Below, piece by piece: positions 42,713 to 51,291 of a stretch of DNA of 64,000 nucleotides. The notes below the pieces were generated by a model. It saw only the letters and a list, made by a program, of their open reading frames with translations, was not told the DNA's origin and did not search any database. The stretch lies in the NCBI GenBank assembly GCA_965140395.1, contig OZ223207.1:806001-870000 (forward strand). Reading direction: 5' to 3'. Made by a program: the position numbers and the translations under genes. Within the stretch, counting starts at the first letter, position 1. Each line of letters opens with the position of its first letter. This DNA comes from Parvibaculum sp002684405 (GTDB taxonomy: Bacteria > Pseudomonadota > Alphaproteobacteria > Parvibaculales > Parvibaculaceae).

Positions 42713-44728
42713 ATGTTCAAGAAAATCCTGATCGCCAACCGAGGCGAAATTGCCTGCCGCGTCATCAAGACGGCGCGCGCCATGGGCATCAAGACGGTGG
42801 CCGTCTATTCCGAGGCGGATGCCGACGCACTTCACGTCGAGATGGCGGACGAGCACGTGTTTATCGGCCCGCCGCCCGCATCGGAATCCTATCTGATCGC
42901 GGACAAGATCATCGCGGCCTGTAAGGAGACGGGCGCCGAGGCCGTTCACCCCGGCTATGGCTTCCTGTCGGAGAACGCGAAATTCGCTCAGGCACTGGCC
43001 GATAACGGCATCGCCTTCATCGGGCCGAACATCAGGGCCATCGAGGTGATGGGCGACAAGATCGAGTCCAAGAAGTTCGCCAACGAAGCCAAGGTCAACA
43101 CGGTGCCGGGTTATCTCGGCGTGATCGAGACGGCGGAAGAGGCCGTGAAGATCGCCAACGACATCGGCTATCCGGTGATGATCAAGGCGTCTGCCGGCGG
43201 CGGCGGCAAGGGCATGCGTATCGCCTGGTCGGAATCCGAAGTGGCCGATGGCTTTGCCTCGTCCATGTCGGAAGCCAAGTCGAGCTTCGGCGACGACCGC
43301 GTCTTCATCGAGAAGTTCGTGACGCAGCCGCGTCATATCGAAATTCAGGTGCTGGCCGATAAAAAGGGCAATGCGATCTATGTGGTGGAGCGCGAATGCT
43401 CGATCCAGCGCCGCAACCAGAAGGTGATCGAGGAAGCGCCGTCGCCCTTCCTCGACGAGGAAACCCGCAAGGCCATGGGCGAGCAGGCCGTGGCGCTTGC
43501 CAAGGCTGTGAACTATGAGAGCGCGGGCACGGTGGAGTTCATCGTCGACAAGGACAAGAACTTCTACTTCCTCGAAATGAATACCCGCCTGCAGGTGGAG
43601 CATCCGGTGACCGAGCTCATCACCGGGATCGATCTGGTGGAGCAGATGATCCGCGTCGCCAATGGCGAAGAGCTGAAGATCAAGCAGTCGGATGTGAAGA
43701 TCAACGGCTGGGCCATGGAGAGCCGCATCTATGCGGAAGATCCGTACAGGAACTTCCTGCCGTCCACCGGCCGTCTGGTGCGCTACCAGCCGCCGCAGGA
43801 AGGGACGGAGAAGGGCCTCACCATCCGCAACGATACCGGCGTGTTCGAGGGCGGCGAGATTTCGCTGTTCTACGATCCGATGATCGCCAAGCTCTGCACG
43901 CACGGGCCGGACCGGCTCTCGGCGATCAAGCATATGTCGAAAGCGCTGGACAGCTTCCATATCAAGGGGATCGGGCACAATATTCCGTTCCTTGCCGCGA
44001 TCATGGAGCATCCGCGGTTCCGCGAAGGCCGCCTGACGACCAATTTCATTCCCGAAGAGTATCCGGACGGGTTCAAGGGGGTGGATCTGGCCGATGAGCG
44101 TGCCGTCATGCTCGCCGTCATCGCGGTTCACATGAACAAGCTGCATGCCGACCGTGCGGTGCAGATTTCCGGTCAGCTCCCCAACAGGCCGCGCGTGCTG
44201 CCGACGGAGTGGATCGTGTCGCTGGACGAGTGGAACCAGCGCGTTTCCGCGACGGATGTGGCGGCGGGGCTGGAGGTCTTCTTCCTCGACGAGAATGGCA
44301 AGCGGCTTTCCGAGCATCTGGTGCGGTCGGACTGGACGCCGGGACAAGCTGTCTGGAAGGGCAAGATCGACGGCAAGGAATATGTCGTCGAGACGGACCG
44401 CGCCAAACAGGGCTATCTGCTGCGTTATCGCGGTGCGACGGCCAATGCCATCGTGCATACGGTGCGCGGCTATGAGCTCGCGGCGCTGATGCCCGAGCTC
44501 AAGGTCGCCGACACGTCCAAGATGCTTCTCTGCCCCATGCCGGGCCTGGTGAAGAAGCTTCATGCGGAGGTCGGCCAGGAAGTGCAGGCGGGCGAAGCGC
44601 TTGCCGTGGTCGAAGCCATGAAGATGGAAAACATTCTCCGCGCCGAAGTGGATGCGGTGGTGAAGAGCATCAATTGCGAAGAGGGCGACAGCCTGGCAGT
44701 CGACGCCGTCATTATGGAATTCGAATAG
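42713..44728 (+). CDS. pccA: Propionyl-CoA carboxylase alpha subunit (biotin carboxylase/BCCP)
   Basis: Carboxylates its own biotin with ATP and bicarbonate. It has 671 residues. The biotin carboxylase domain (1-450) has IANRGEIACRVIKTARAMG, the ATP loop KASAGGGGKGMRI and EMNTRLQVEHPVTE. A PCC-type BT linker domain (about 500-600) and a C-terminal biotinyl domain with K637 in EAMKMEN follow. Followed by a good terminator, so pccBA is a two-gene operon here. Confidence 0.94.
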   Translation: MFKKILIANRGEIACRVIKTARAMGIKTVAVYSEADADALHVEMADEHVFIGPPPASESYLIADKIIAACKETGAEAVHPGYGFLSENAKFAQALADNGIAFIGPNIRAIEVMGDKIESKKFANEAKVNTVPGYLGVIETAEEAVKIANDIGYPVMIKASAGGGGKGMRIAWSESEVADGFASSMSEAKSSFGDDRVFIEKFVTQPRHIEIQVLADKKGNAIYVVERECSIQRRNQKVIEEAPSPFLDEETRKAMGEQAVALAKAVNYESAGTVEFIVDKDKNFYFLEMNTRLQVEHPVTELITGIDLVEQMIRVANGEELKIKQSDVKINGWAMESRIYAEDPYRNFLPSTGRLVRYQPPQEGTEKGLTIRNDTGVFEGGEISLFYDPMIAKLCTHGPDRLSAIKHMSKALDSFHIKGIGHNIPFLAAIMEHPRFREGRLTTNFIPEEYPDGFKGVDLADERAVMLAVIAVHMNKLHADRAVQISGQLPNRPRVLPTEWIVSLDEWNQRVSATDVAAGLEVFFLDENGKRLSEHLVRSDWTPGQAVWKGKIDGKEYVVETDRAKQGYLLRYRGATANAIVHTVRGYELAALMPELKVADTSKMLLCPMPGLVKKLHAEVGQEVQAGEALAVVEAMKMENILRAEVDAVVKSINCEEGDSLAVDAVIMEFE

Positions 44729-44748
44729 GCTTTCCGTTCGAGAAGCAC

Positions 44749-44777
44749 AAAAAAGGGCGCTTTCGGGCGCCCTTTTT
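44749..44777 (+). terminator. Rho-independent terminator after pccA
   Basis: AAAAAAGGGCGC (44749-44760) pairs with GCGCCCTTTTT (44767-44777) around loop TTTCGG. The flanking A and T runs make it potentially active on both strands. Confidence 0.88.
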
Positions 44778-44836
44778 CATATGCGGCGCTTGTGCCTATA
44801 GTGCGGGTTGAGCGTCACGAGCTGAAAGGATCGACG

Positions 44837-45868
44837 ATGCGTGCGTTTCTGCTGGCCTTGTTGCTGATGATCCTGCCGGTTCTGTCCGCCTTGCCGGGCG
44901 GTTCGGCCCATGCGGCCCAGAAAGGCTATGAATGGGGGACGGATGACGCCCTGTTCCTGACCGGGCAGGAAGTGACCTTCTCGCGCAAGACGGACCGCGA
45001 TCTCAATGTGCTGGCCGAGACCGTGATTCTGACGCCGGATGCCGCTATCGACGGGAACGTCTGGGTTGCCGCGCGGCGTGTCGCGATGAGCGGCAAGGTC
45101 GATGGCGATGTTTCCATCCGCTCGCAGGATGCGCTCATCAACGGTGTGGTCAACGGCAATGTCACATTCTATGGCAGCAAGCTGACGCTCGGACCGGATG
45201 CGAAGATCGGCGGAGATGTGAACTATTACGCTGCCTCGCGGGCCGAAATCGATCCGGGGGCGGAAGTTTCCGGCAAGGTGAGCGAAAATGCCTGGTCGTC
45301 CGAGGAGGCCGAACCGCGTCCCGCCCCGCGGGCCATACCGGGTGACCGGCAACTGCCGCGCGAATGGGAAGAGCGGAGCCGGTCGGAATGGTCCGCGCCG
45401 GGCTATCGCGTCTCGGCTGGCGGTGCGGTCGTATTCGGTATTCTTGCTGCGATCTTCGCCCTGCTGTCGCCGGAGGGGAGCGCGCGTCTGCGCGACGGGT
45501 TTAGCGACAACCCGCTGCTCGCCTTTCTCTTCGGCCTGGCCTGGATCATCGGCGTGCCGGTTCTTGCAGTCGCCGTTGCGTTGACGATTGTCGGCATTCC
45601 GGCGGCTTTCATTCTGATCCTGTTGTGGCCGCTCGGCGTGATCGCAGGGTTCATCACTTCGATCGTCGCGGCTGGCGCCTTTGTCTGGTCGAAGCTCGGT
45701 GCGGTGGGCGAGGGCGCGCTGGGTCGCATTATCGGCGTTGCCATTGCGACATTCGTGTTCTGGGTGGCGCTTTCCATGCCGATTGCGGGCGGCCTTTTCT
45801 GGCTTGCCATCGTGACCGCGGGGATCGGGTCTATCGTGCTGGGGATGAAGCAGGCGGATTTGCCTTAG
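44837..45868 (+). CDS. Predicted secreted beta-helix/multi-TM membrane protein (polymer-forming-like)
   Basis: Function not known. The start MRAFLLALLLMIL follows GAAAGGA; 343 residues result. A signal peptide (1-28, cleavage after AHA) precedes a periplasmic right-handed beta-helix-like region (about 45-155). It has repeating hydrophobic/Gly turns such as DAAIDGNVWV, GKVDGDVSIR, GVVNGNVTF and AKIGGDVNYY, resembling bactofilin or polymer-forming cytoskeletal domains. A charged Pro/Arg linker follows, then four or five membrane helices (about 195-335). Its stop codon overlaps the convergent lipB stop. Confidence 0.7.
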   Translation: MRAFLLALLLMILPVLSALPGGSAHAAQKGYEWGTDDALFLTGQEVTFSRKTDRDLNVLAETVILTPDAAIDGNVWVAARRVAMSGKVDGDVSIRSQDALINGVVNGNVTFYGSKLTLGPDAKIGGDVNYYAASRAEIDPGAEVSGKVSENAWSSEEAEPRPAPRAIPGDRQLPREWEERSRSEWSAPGYRVSAGGAVVFGILAAIFALLSPEGSARLRDGFSDNPLLAFLFGLAWIIGVPVLAVAVALTIVGIPAAFILILLWPLGVIAGFITSIVAAGAFVWSKLGAVGEGALGRIIGVAIATFVFWVALSMPIAGGLFWLAIVTAGIGSIVLGMKQADLP

Positions 45869-46560
45869 GCGTTCTCGTTATCGCCGAAAACCTCATCGAA
45901 GGTCTCGCGCAGCACCATGTCGACTTCCGGGATCGAGACGAGATGCCCGAGATCGGCGAGGCTCGTCACGCCATGCTGGCTGATGCCGCAGGGCACGATG
46001 CCGGTGAAGTGATCGAGATCGGGATCGACGTTCAGGCTGATGCCGTGAAACGTCACCCAGCGGCGCAGGCGTACGCCAATGGCGGCGATCTTGTCTTCGC
46101 GGCCCGGTCCCTTTTCAGGGCGGCGGACCCAGACGCCGACGCGATCCTCGCGGATTTCGCCCTTCACGTTGAACCGTTCCAGCGCGGCGATGAGCCATCG
46201 CTCCAGATCCTGCACATAGGCGCGGACATCCGGCTTGCGGCGTTTCAGATCCAGCATGACGTAAGCCACGCGCTGGCCGGGACCGTGATAGGTGTACTGG
46301 CCGCCACGGCCCGTCTTGAAGACCGGGAAGCGGTCGGGCGTCAGCAGGTCGCGCTCATCGGCGCTGGTGCCGGCGGTGTAGAGCGGCGGATGCTCCAGCA
46401 GCCAGACCAGCTCCGGCGCCTCGCCGGCGGCAATGGCGGCGGCGCGCTCTTCCATGACGGCGACGGCCTCTTCATAGGGCACGGGCGTGTCCGATACGCG
46501 CCATTCCACTTCGGATGGTGTGTCGGCTGAAAGGGTCTGGCTGTTCGTCTGGTTAACCAC
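45865..46560 (-). CDS. lipB: Octanoyltransferase (lipoate biosynthesis)
   Basis: Moves octanoyl from acyl carrier protein to lipoyl domains; LipA then inserts sulfur. It has 231 residues and starts with GTG, with GGAG 7 bases upstream. Catalytic C191 (IVPCGISQHGVTS) and K157 (DKIAAIGVRLRRWVTFHG) are present, as is RGGQYTYHGPGQ (85-96). The lipoylated dehydrogenases needed for branched-chain acyl-CoA metabolism are not in this window. Divergent from the fliN-like gene, with convergent stop overlap with the membrane protein gene. Confidence 0.96.
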   Translation of the reverse strand: MVNQTNSQTLSADTPSEVEWRVSDTPVPYEEAVAVMEERAAAIAAGEAPELVWLLEHPPLYTAGTSADERDLLTPDRFPVFKTGRGGQYTYHGPGQRVAYVMLDLKRRKPDVRAYVQDLERWLIAALERFNVKGEIREDRVGVWVRRPEKGPGREDKIAAIGVRLRRWVTFHGISLNVDPDLDHFTGIVPCGISQHGVTSLADLGHLVSIPEVDMVLRETFDEVFGDNENA

Positions 46561-46623
46561 GAGGTAACTCCGCCATGCGAATTTGTGCTCCGGGTGGTGC
46601 TCCTCTACGGGGCAGATAAGCTA

Positions 46624-46872
46624 ATGGGCGCGAAAATGAACTCCGTCAACAAGGTCTTTGTCGAACTATCGGTGGTACTTGGCAAGACCACCTTGCCAAT
46701 TCAGCAATTGCTGAAGATGGGCCGCGGCGCGGTGATCGAACTCAATACACGCCATGAGGACGATGTCCTCCTCCTCGCCAACAATATCCCGATTGCGAGG
46801 GGCCAGATCGTCGTGGAGGGCGAGCGGATCGCCATTTCGGTCACGGAACTGATCAGCCAGCAAGCCGATTAG
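46624..46872 (+). CDS. fliN: FliN/SpoA-domain protein, isolated
   Basis: An 82-residue protein consisting almost only of a SpoA (FliN C-terminal) domain: VFVELSVVLGKTTLPIQQLLKMGRGAVIELN, then VLLLANNIPIARGQIVVEGERIAISV. FliN forms the flagellar C-ring with FliM and FliG. ATG at 46624 and at 46636 are both possible, and ribosome sites are weak. No other flagellar or type III secretion gene lies within this window. It could serve the flagellar switch in trans or a divergent role; the SpoA assignment is firm, the role is not. Confidence 0.8.
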   Translation: MGAKMNSVNKVFVELSVVLGKTTLPIQQLLKMGRGAVIELNTRHEDDVLLLANNIPIARGQIVVEGERIAISVTELISQQAD

Positions 46873-46900
46873 GTCGCTAAACGCCCCGGATTAGACTGGA

Positions 46901-46923
46901 AGGGCCGGGAGCGGCTCTTTTTT
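46901..46923 (+). terminator. Rho-independent terminator after the fliN-like gene
   Basis: AGGGCCG (46901-46907) pairs with CGGCTCT (46912-46918, one G-T pair) around GGAG, followed by TTTTTT. It isolates the fliN-like gene from the downstream sulfur genes. Confidence 0.8.
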
Positions 46924-46930
46924 GCGCGCT

Positions 46931-46990
46931 AAAAGAACATAATATTTATGTTATTATTCGTATAATACGTTATCTTCTTGAATTATTTTC
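46931..46990 (+). promoter_or_regulatory. AT-rich palindromic promoter region of the cysG-cysH pair
   Basis: A 60-base AT-rich island in a GC-rich genome. AACATAA-TAT-TTATGTT (46936-46952) is a perfect 7-bp inverted repeat. CGTAT-A-ATACG (46959-46969) is a second one and contains a perfect -10 TATAAT (46961-46966). No good -35 is present, as expected of an activator-dependent promoter. A sulfur regulator (LysR or Rrf2 type) is a reasonable guess only. Confidence 0.55.
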
Positions 46991-47044
46991 TCCGGTTCCA
47001 TATCTCTTTTGGGGAATTGGAGTTTAGCAGGAGGCCGGACGTCC

Positions 47045-47605
47045 ATGTTTCCGATCCTGATCGATACCGCCAGCGTGAAGATCGTTCTGATCGGAGAGGG
47101 CGAGGATGCCCAACGCCGGCTGCGCCTGCTGGATGAGGCCGGTGCGGTGCGGCTGGACGTTTATGCGCGCGATCCGGCGCCGGATTATGCCGAGGCGATT
47201 GGCGACAGGTTGCGTGGCGTGCGGCCCTCGGCGGAGGCGCTGAAGACGGCGGGCGTGGTCTTCATTGCGGGTCTCGAGGAAGACGAGTCTGCGAAACTGG
47301 CCAGAGCGGCGCGGGAGGCAGGCGCCCTTGTGAATACGGAAGACCGCCGGGCGCTCTGCGATTTTCATGTGCCCTCCATGCTGCGGCGTGGCGATCTTAC
47401 GCTCACCGTTTCGACGGGCGGCAAGTCGCCGGGGCTGGCGCGCCGGCTGAAGCGCTATCTGGCTGAGAAATTCGGGCCGGAGTGGGGCGGGCGGCTCGAC
47501 GAACTGGCCCGCCAGCGAGAGATGTGGCGGGACGAAGGAACAGGCATTGCCGAACTCGGACGCCGGACCGATGCCCTTATCGACGAGAAAGGCTGGTTGT
47601 CATGA
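47045..47605 (+). CDS. Precorrin-2 dehydrogenase/sirohydrochlorin ferrochelatase-like (CysG N-terminal domain)
   Basis: Corresponds to the N-terminal half of CysG (Met8p-like), which makes siroheme, the cofactor of sulfite reductase. The ATG at 47045 (MFPILIDTASVKIVLIG) has AGGAGG about 11 bases upstream. It has 186 residues. The NAD-binding fold is N-terminal, although the usual GxGxxA is altered to GEGEDAQRR. The segment NTEDRRALCDFHVPSMLRRGDLTLTVSTGGKSP (about 98-130) is diagnostic. The uroporphyrinogen methylase half is absent. Overlaps cysH by four bases. Confidence 0.88.
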   Translation: MFPILIDTASVKIVLIGEGEDAQRRLRLLDEAGAVRLDVYARDPAPDYAEAIGDRLRGVRPSAEALKTAGVVFIAGLEEDESAKLARAAREAGALVNTEDRRALCDFHVPSMLRRGDLTLTVSTGGKSPGLARRLKRYLAEKFGPEWGGRLDELARQREMWRDEGTGIAELGRRTDALIDEKGWLS

Positions 47606-48435
47606 CCGCACTCGACCTTACGAGAAAAAGCACGGGGCTGACCGACCGGCAGGCCGCGGTGATGGATGCCGAGCCTGTCACGTCGGAACGTCTGCGCGCA
47701 TTGCGCGACGCCTATGAAAGCCTTGCGCCGCAGGAGCTTCTCGAGGTCATGATCCAGCGCGAGTTTCAGGGCCGCATTGCCGCCGTATCCTCCTTCGGGG
47801 CGGAATCGGCCGTACTGCTTCACATGATTTCGCAGATCGACCCGACGACGCCGGTCATCTTTCTCAATACGGGAAAGCTCTTCGGCGAGACGCTGCGCTA
47901 TCGCGACCGGCTGCAGGAAAAGCTGGGGCTTGCGGATTTGCGCGCCATTGGCCCGCATCCCGACGACCTGAAGGCCGATGACCCCCAGGGAGGTCTGTGG
48001 AACGCCAATCCGGACCGGTGCTGCCATATCCGCAAGGTGCTGCCGCTGGAGCGCGCTCTCAAGGGCGTGGATATGTCGATCACGGGCCGGAAGCGCTTTC
48101 AGACGAGCGCCCGCTCCGCCATGCACAAGATCGAGGAAGAGGCGATCCGGGGCACCGGTGAGCCCGGAGCGGCCAAATCCGCCGCGCTTGGCACCCGCTT
48201 CAAGCTCAATCCGCTGGCGGATTGGGACCAGGAGAAGCTGGAGGCCTATCTGGACGAATACCGGCTGCCGCGCCATCCGCTGGTGAAGGACGGCTATCTG
48301 TCCATCGGCTGCATGCCCTGCACGGAACGTGTGCCCGAGGGCGGGTCTTATCGCGACGGGCGCTGGGCCGGGCAGGACAAGGACGAGTGCGGCATCCACC
48401 TTCCGGTCACCAATACCGACGGCGACGGCATTTAA
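47602..48435 (+). CDS. cysH: Assimilatory adenylylsulfate (APS) reductase
   Basis: Reduces APS to sulfite using thioredoxin. It has 277 residues and starts with the ATGA overlap. The four [4Fe-4S] cysteines that distinguish APS from PAPS reductases are present: C140-C141 (DRCCHIRK) and C237, C240 (GCMPCTE). The catalytic cysteine is C263 in ECGIHL. The substrate loop SSFGAESA (63-70) is also typical. The usual neighbour cysI (sulfite reductase) is missing between it and the siroheme gene. Confidence 0.94.
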   Translation: MTALDLTRKSTGLTDRQAAVMDAEPVTSERLRALRDAYESLAPQELLEVMIQREFQGRIAAVSSFGAESAVLLHMISQIDPTTPVIFLNTGKLFGETLRYRDRLQEKLGLADLRAIGPHPDDLKADDPQGGLWNANPDRCCHIRKVLPLERALKGVDMSITGRKRFQTSARSAMHKIEEEAIRGTGEPGAAKSAALGTRFKLNPLADWDQEKLEAYLDEYRLPRHPLVKDGYLSIGCMPCTERVPEGGSYRDGRWAGQDKDECGIHLPVTNTDGDGI

Positions 48436-48468
48436 TCCCAACTTGTGCGTTCGGATGCATTTTGCCGC

Positions 48469-48497
48469 TTGAGTAGCCGTCAGGGATTTGTTACATG
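48469..48497 (+). promoter_or_regulatory. Candidate promoter of tRNA-Leu
   Basis: TTGAGT (48469-48474), a 17-base spacer and TACATG (48492-48497) lie about 40 bases before the tRNA. A small CCAGA/TCTGG stem sits between. Partial -10 match. Confidence 0.35.
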
Positions 48498-48538
48498 GGC
48501 GGCTCTCCAGAACGGAATCTGGTCTGGGACATGCGTGC

Positions 48539-48625
48539 GCGGTCGTGGCGGAATTGGTAGACGCGCAGCGTTGAGGTCGCTGTGGGGTAAAACCCGTGGA
48601 AGTTCGAGTCTTCTCGACCGCACCA
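48539..48625 (+). tRNA. tRNA-Leu (GAG)
   Basis: A complete 87-base type II tRNA. Acceptor GCGGTCG/CGACCGC, D arm with GGCGGAATTGGTAGACGC, anticodon stem CAGCG/CGCTG around TTGAGGT (anticodon GAG), a long variable arm TGGGGTAAAACCCGT, T arm with TTCGAGT, discriminator A and encoded CCA (48623-48625). The 160 bases between it and mgtE hold no gene or clear signal beyond the CAGGAGG ribosome site. Confidence 0.96.
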
Positions 48626-48785
48626 TGTCCTTCGGACCTGTCGGATTTCCGGTCCTCCCTTCTATTCGCCGCCGGCGCCTACCGGCTGGCAGGCAATCGC
48701 CAAATAGCGCACACTCTGCACGCTTATGCGTCGGATTCGCTTTGCCGCGTCCGCGCCCGTGTTTGAGTGATCAGGAGGTGCCCGC

Positions 48786-50168
48786 TTGGCAGATCTGGCG
48801 ACCAGGACTGATACGGAAGAACCAGACGACCTTTTGAGCCCGGCCTTTGTCCGCGCGGTGGTCGATGCGATCGATCGCGCCGACAGGGAAAAGGTGCGCT
48901 CGCTGGTTCTCGAGCTCAGACCGGCCGACCTTGCCGAGTTGCTGGAACTGGTGCGTCAGGACGAGCGTCATGCGCTTGTCGAGATGCTGGGGTCCGACCT
49001 AAACCCGGAAACGCTTCACGAACTCGACGAATCCGTCCGCGACGACGTGATGGAGATGCTCGATCCGAGTGTGATCGCATCGGCCGTCGCCGAAATGGAT
49101 TCCGACGATGCGGTCTATCTGCTCGAGGACATGGATGCGCACGACCAGCGCGAAATTCTCGAACAGCTCCCGGCGACCGACAGGGCGGTTCTGGAAAAGT
49201 CGCTCGAATATCCCGAATACTCCGCCGGCCGTCTCATGCAGCGCGAGCTGGTCGCTGTGCCGCCGTTCTGGGACATCGGTCAGACGATCGACTATCTGCG
49301 CGAGGCGGAACAGCTTCCCGATGAGTTCTACGAAATCTTCGTCGTCGATCCCGGCTACAAGCCGGTGGGGACGGTGCCCTTGTCGCGCGTCATGCGCACC
49401 AGGCGTCCCGTCAAGATGTCGGAAGTCATGGAGGAGGAACAGACGCTCATTCCGGTCGCGATGGACCAGGAAGACGTGGCGCTGCTGTTCAGCAAATACG
49501 ACCTTATCTCGGCTGCCGTGGTGGATGAGGACGAGCGCCTTGTCGGTGTGATCACGGTGGACGACATCGTCGAAGTCATCACCGAGGAGGCGACGGAAGA
49601 TATCCGACGTCTCGGCGGTGTCGGCGAGGAAGCGATTTCCGATACGGTCATTCAGACGACGCGCAGCCGTTTCTCATGGCTGTTCCTCAATCTGCTGACG
49701 GCCATTCTGGCCTCGGCGGTCATCGGGCTTTTCGACGGTACGATTTCGCAGATGGTTGCGCTGGCCGTGCTGATGCCCATCGTTGCCTCCATGGGCGGCA
49801 ATGCAGGCACGCAGACGATGACGGTGGCGGTGCGCGCATTGGCGACGAAGGATCTCGTGCCCTTCAATGCGTCGCGTATCGTGACACGCGAAGTGATGGT
49901 CGGTTTTCTGAACGGCATCATGTTCGCGCTGCTGATGGGGGGCATCGGCGGGCTCTGGTTCGAGAACCCTGCGCTGGGGATGATTATCGCGGCGGCCATG
50001 ATCATCAATCTCGTGGCGGCGGGGCTCGCCGGCATCCTGATCCCGATCGGTCTCGACAAGATTGGGGTGGACCCGGCTGTGTCTTCCGCCGTTTTCCTGA
50101 CGACGGTAACCGATGTGGTCGGGTTTTTTGCCTTTCTGGGGCTCGCAGCCCTGTTCCTCTTCAACTAG
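48786..50168 (+). CDS. mgtE: Magnesium transporter MgtE
   Basis: Mg2+-gated magnesium channel of the inner membrane, 460 residues. The start is TTG (MADLATRTD) behind CAGGAGGTG. The MgtE N domain (about 30-135, with acidic repeats such as EMLDPSVIASAVAEMDSDD) is followed by two CBS domains (about 140-265). Five membrane helices (about 295-460) contain the pore signature PIVASMGGNAGTQTMTV. No magnesium riboswitch was recognised upstream. Confidence 0.95.
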   Translation: MADLATRTDTEEPDDLLSPAFVRAVVDAIDRADREKVRSLVLELRPADLAELLELVRQDERHALVEMLGSDLNPETLHELDESVRDDVMEMLDPSVIASAVAEMDSDDAVYLLEDMDAHDQREILEQLPATDRAVLEKSLEYPEYSAGRLMQRELVAVPPFWDIGQTIDYLREAEQLPDEFYEIFVVDPGYKPVGTVPLSRVMRTRRPVKMSEVMEEEQTLIPVAMDQEDVALLFSKYDLISAAVVDEDERLVGVITVDDIVEVITEEATEDIRRLGGVGEEAISDTVIQTTRSRFSWLFLNLLTAILASAVIGLFDGTISQMVALAVLMPIVASMGGNAGTQTMTVAVRALATKDLVPFNASRIVTREVMVGFLNGIMFALLMGGIGGLWFENPALGMIIAAAMIINLVAAGLAGILIPIGLDKIGVDPAVSSAVFLTTVTDVVGFFAFLGLAALFLFN

Positions 50169-50260
50169 GCTTGCAGGGCGCGGATGCCGGGTACTTCATT
50201 TCTTTCGGGGGAGAGCGGTTCGGGCGTTCCGGCAATTGTGAGACAGGGGAAGGAGAAAAG

Positions 50261-51250
50261 ATGACCCGGATCCGGCGTATCGCTCGTTTGGTGTCGAGCG
50301 GGATTACGGCGTTTGTCCTTTTGGCCGCGACCGGTATGCAGGCCAATGCCGACGGCTGGACGGAAGGCGCGCCGATGCTCAATGGCCGTGTCATGGCCGC
50401 CAGTGCGTTGCTGGGCGACGAGCTTTATGTGCTGGGCGGCGATGCGATCGCAGGCCCGCGTTCGGATACGACAATCTTCGACCTCAAAGGTAATTTCTGG
50501 CGATCGACCTCGGCGATGCCCGCGGGCGTGCAGCAGGCTGCGGCGGCGGCGCTTGACGGTCGCGTCTATGTGTCCGGCGGCTACAAGTCGAACAAGGCGC
50601 ATCCGGAAAAGTCGGGCGGTCCGAGCCGGTCCTTGTGGGTTTTCAATCCGCGTATCGGCACCTGGGTGGATGGTGCGTCGATGCCCGCGCCGCGTGTGGG
50701 GCATGGTCTCGTCGCGGTCGATGACAAGCTTTACGCGATTGGCGGCAAGGGACCCGATGCGGCCCGTGTCACCGCTTACGATCCGGCTGAAAACAAATGG
50801 TCGAATACGGGTGCCGCTATTCCCGCACCGAGGGTGGAGGCCGCTTATGTGGCGGTGGGCAACCGCATCTATGTCGTTGGCGGGCTTTCCGCCTCGGGCA
50901 ATGCCATGTCGCGCGTCGATATTTTCGATGTCGCCAAGGGAAGCTGGTCGCGCGGTCCCGACCTGCCGTCGCCCCGTGCGGGCCATGTCGCGGTCGTTCT
51001 CGGCAATGCCATTCACGTATTGGGCGGCGAACAGCGCGATCCGCCAAAAACGCATGGCGACCATTATGTGATGGACCTGGACGGGCAGGCGGGCTGGCGC
51101 AAGTCCGTCGCGCTGCCGACGCCACGTCATGGCGCGGTCGCGGCAGCTGATGACGGCAAACTCGTCGTTGCGGGCGGCAGCCCCGGCGCCGGTTTCTATT
51201 CGGTGTTCACCGAGAGCGATGTCGTGGAAATTTTCTCCACGACCGAGTAA
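50261..51250 (+). CDS. Secreted Kelch-repeat protein
   Basis: A 329-residue exported protein of unknown partner. I chose MTRIRRIARLVSS (after GGGAAGGAG) because it opens a signal peptide cleaved near ANA-DG (29-30). Six Kelch motifs are visible, each ending in a Gly-Gly pair: LYVLGGD, VYVSGGY, LYAIGGK, IYVVGGL, IHVLGGE and LVVAGGS. This suggests a six-bladed beta-propeller filling nearly the whole mature protein. It converges with the PAP2 gene; the 41-base gap lacks a clear terminator. Confidence 0.85.
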   Translation: MTRIRRIARLVSSGITAFVLLAATGMQANADGWTEGAPMLNGRVMAASALLGDELYVLGGDAIAGPRSDTTIFDLKGNFWRSTSAMPAGVQQAAAAALDGRVYVSGGYKSNKAHPEKSGGPSRSLWVFNPRIGTWVDGASMPAPRVGHGLVAVDDKLYAIGGKGPDAARVTAYDPAENKWSNTGAAIPAPRVEAAYVAVGNRIYVVGGLSASGNAMSRVDIFDVAKGSWSRGPDLPSPRAGHVAVVLGNAIHVLGGEQRDPPKTHGDHYVMDLDGQAGWRKSVALPTPRHGAVAAADDGKLVVAGGSPGAGFYSVFTESDVVEIFSTTE

Positions 51251-51291
51251 TCCGAAAGCCGGAAAGGTGAAGGCCGCCGCCGTGCCGCCCC

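Noticed and set aside
46873..47044. Possible integrated element or transfer boundary because of the AT-rich island
   Set aside because: It is only about 60 bases, lies exactly at a promoter position, and the flanking genes have normal composition; no repeats or integrase.
48626..48785. Magnesium riboswitch before mgtE
   Set aside because: Only 160 bases after the tRNA, and I see none of the conserved M-box or ykoK elements.
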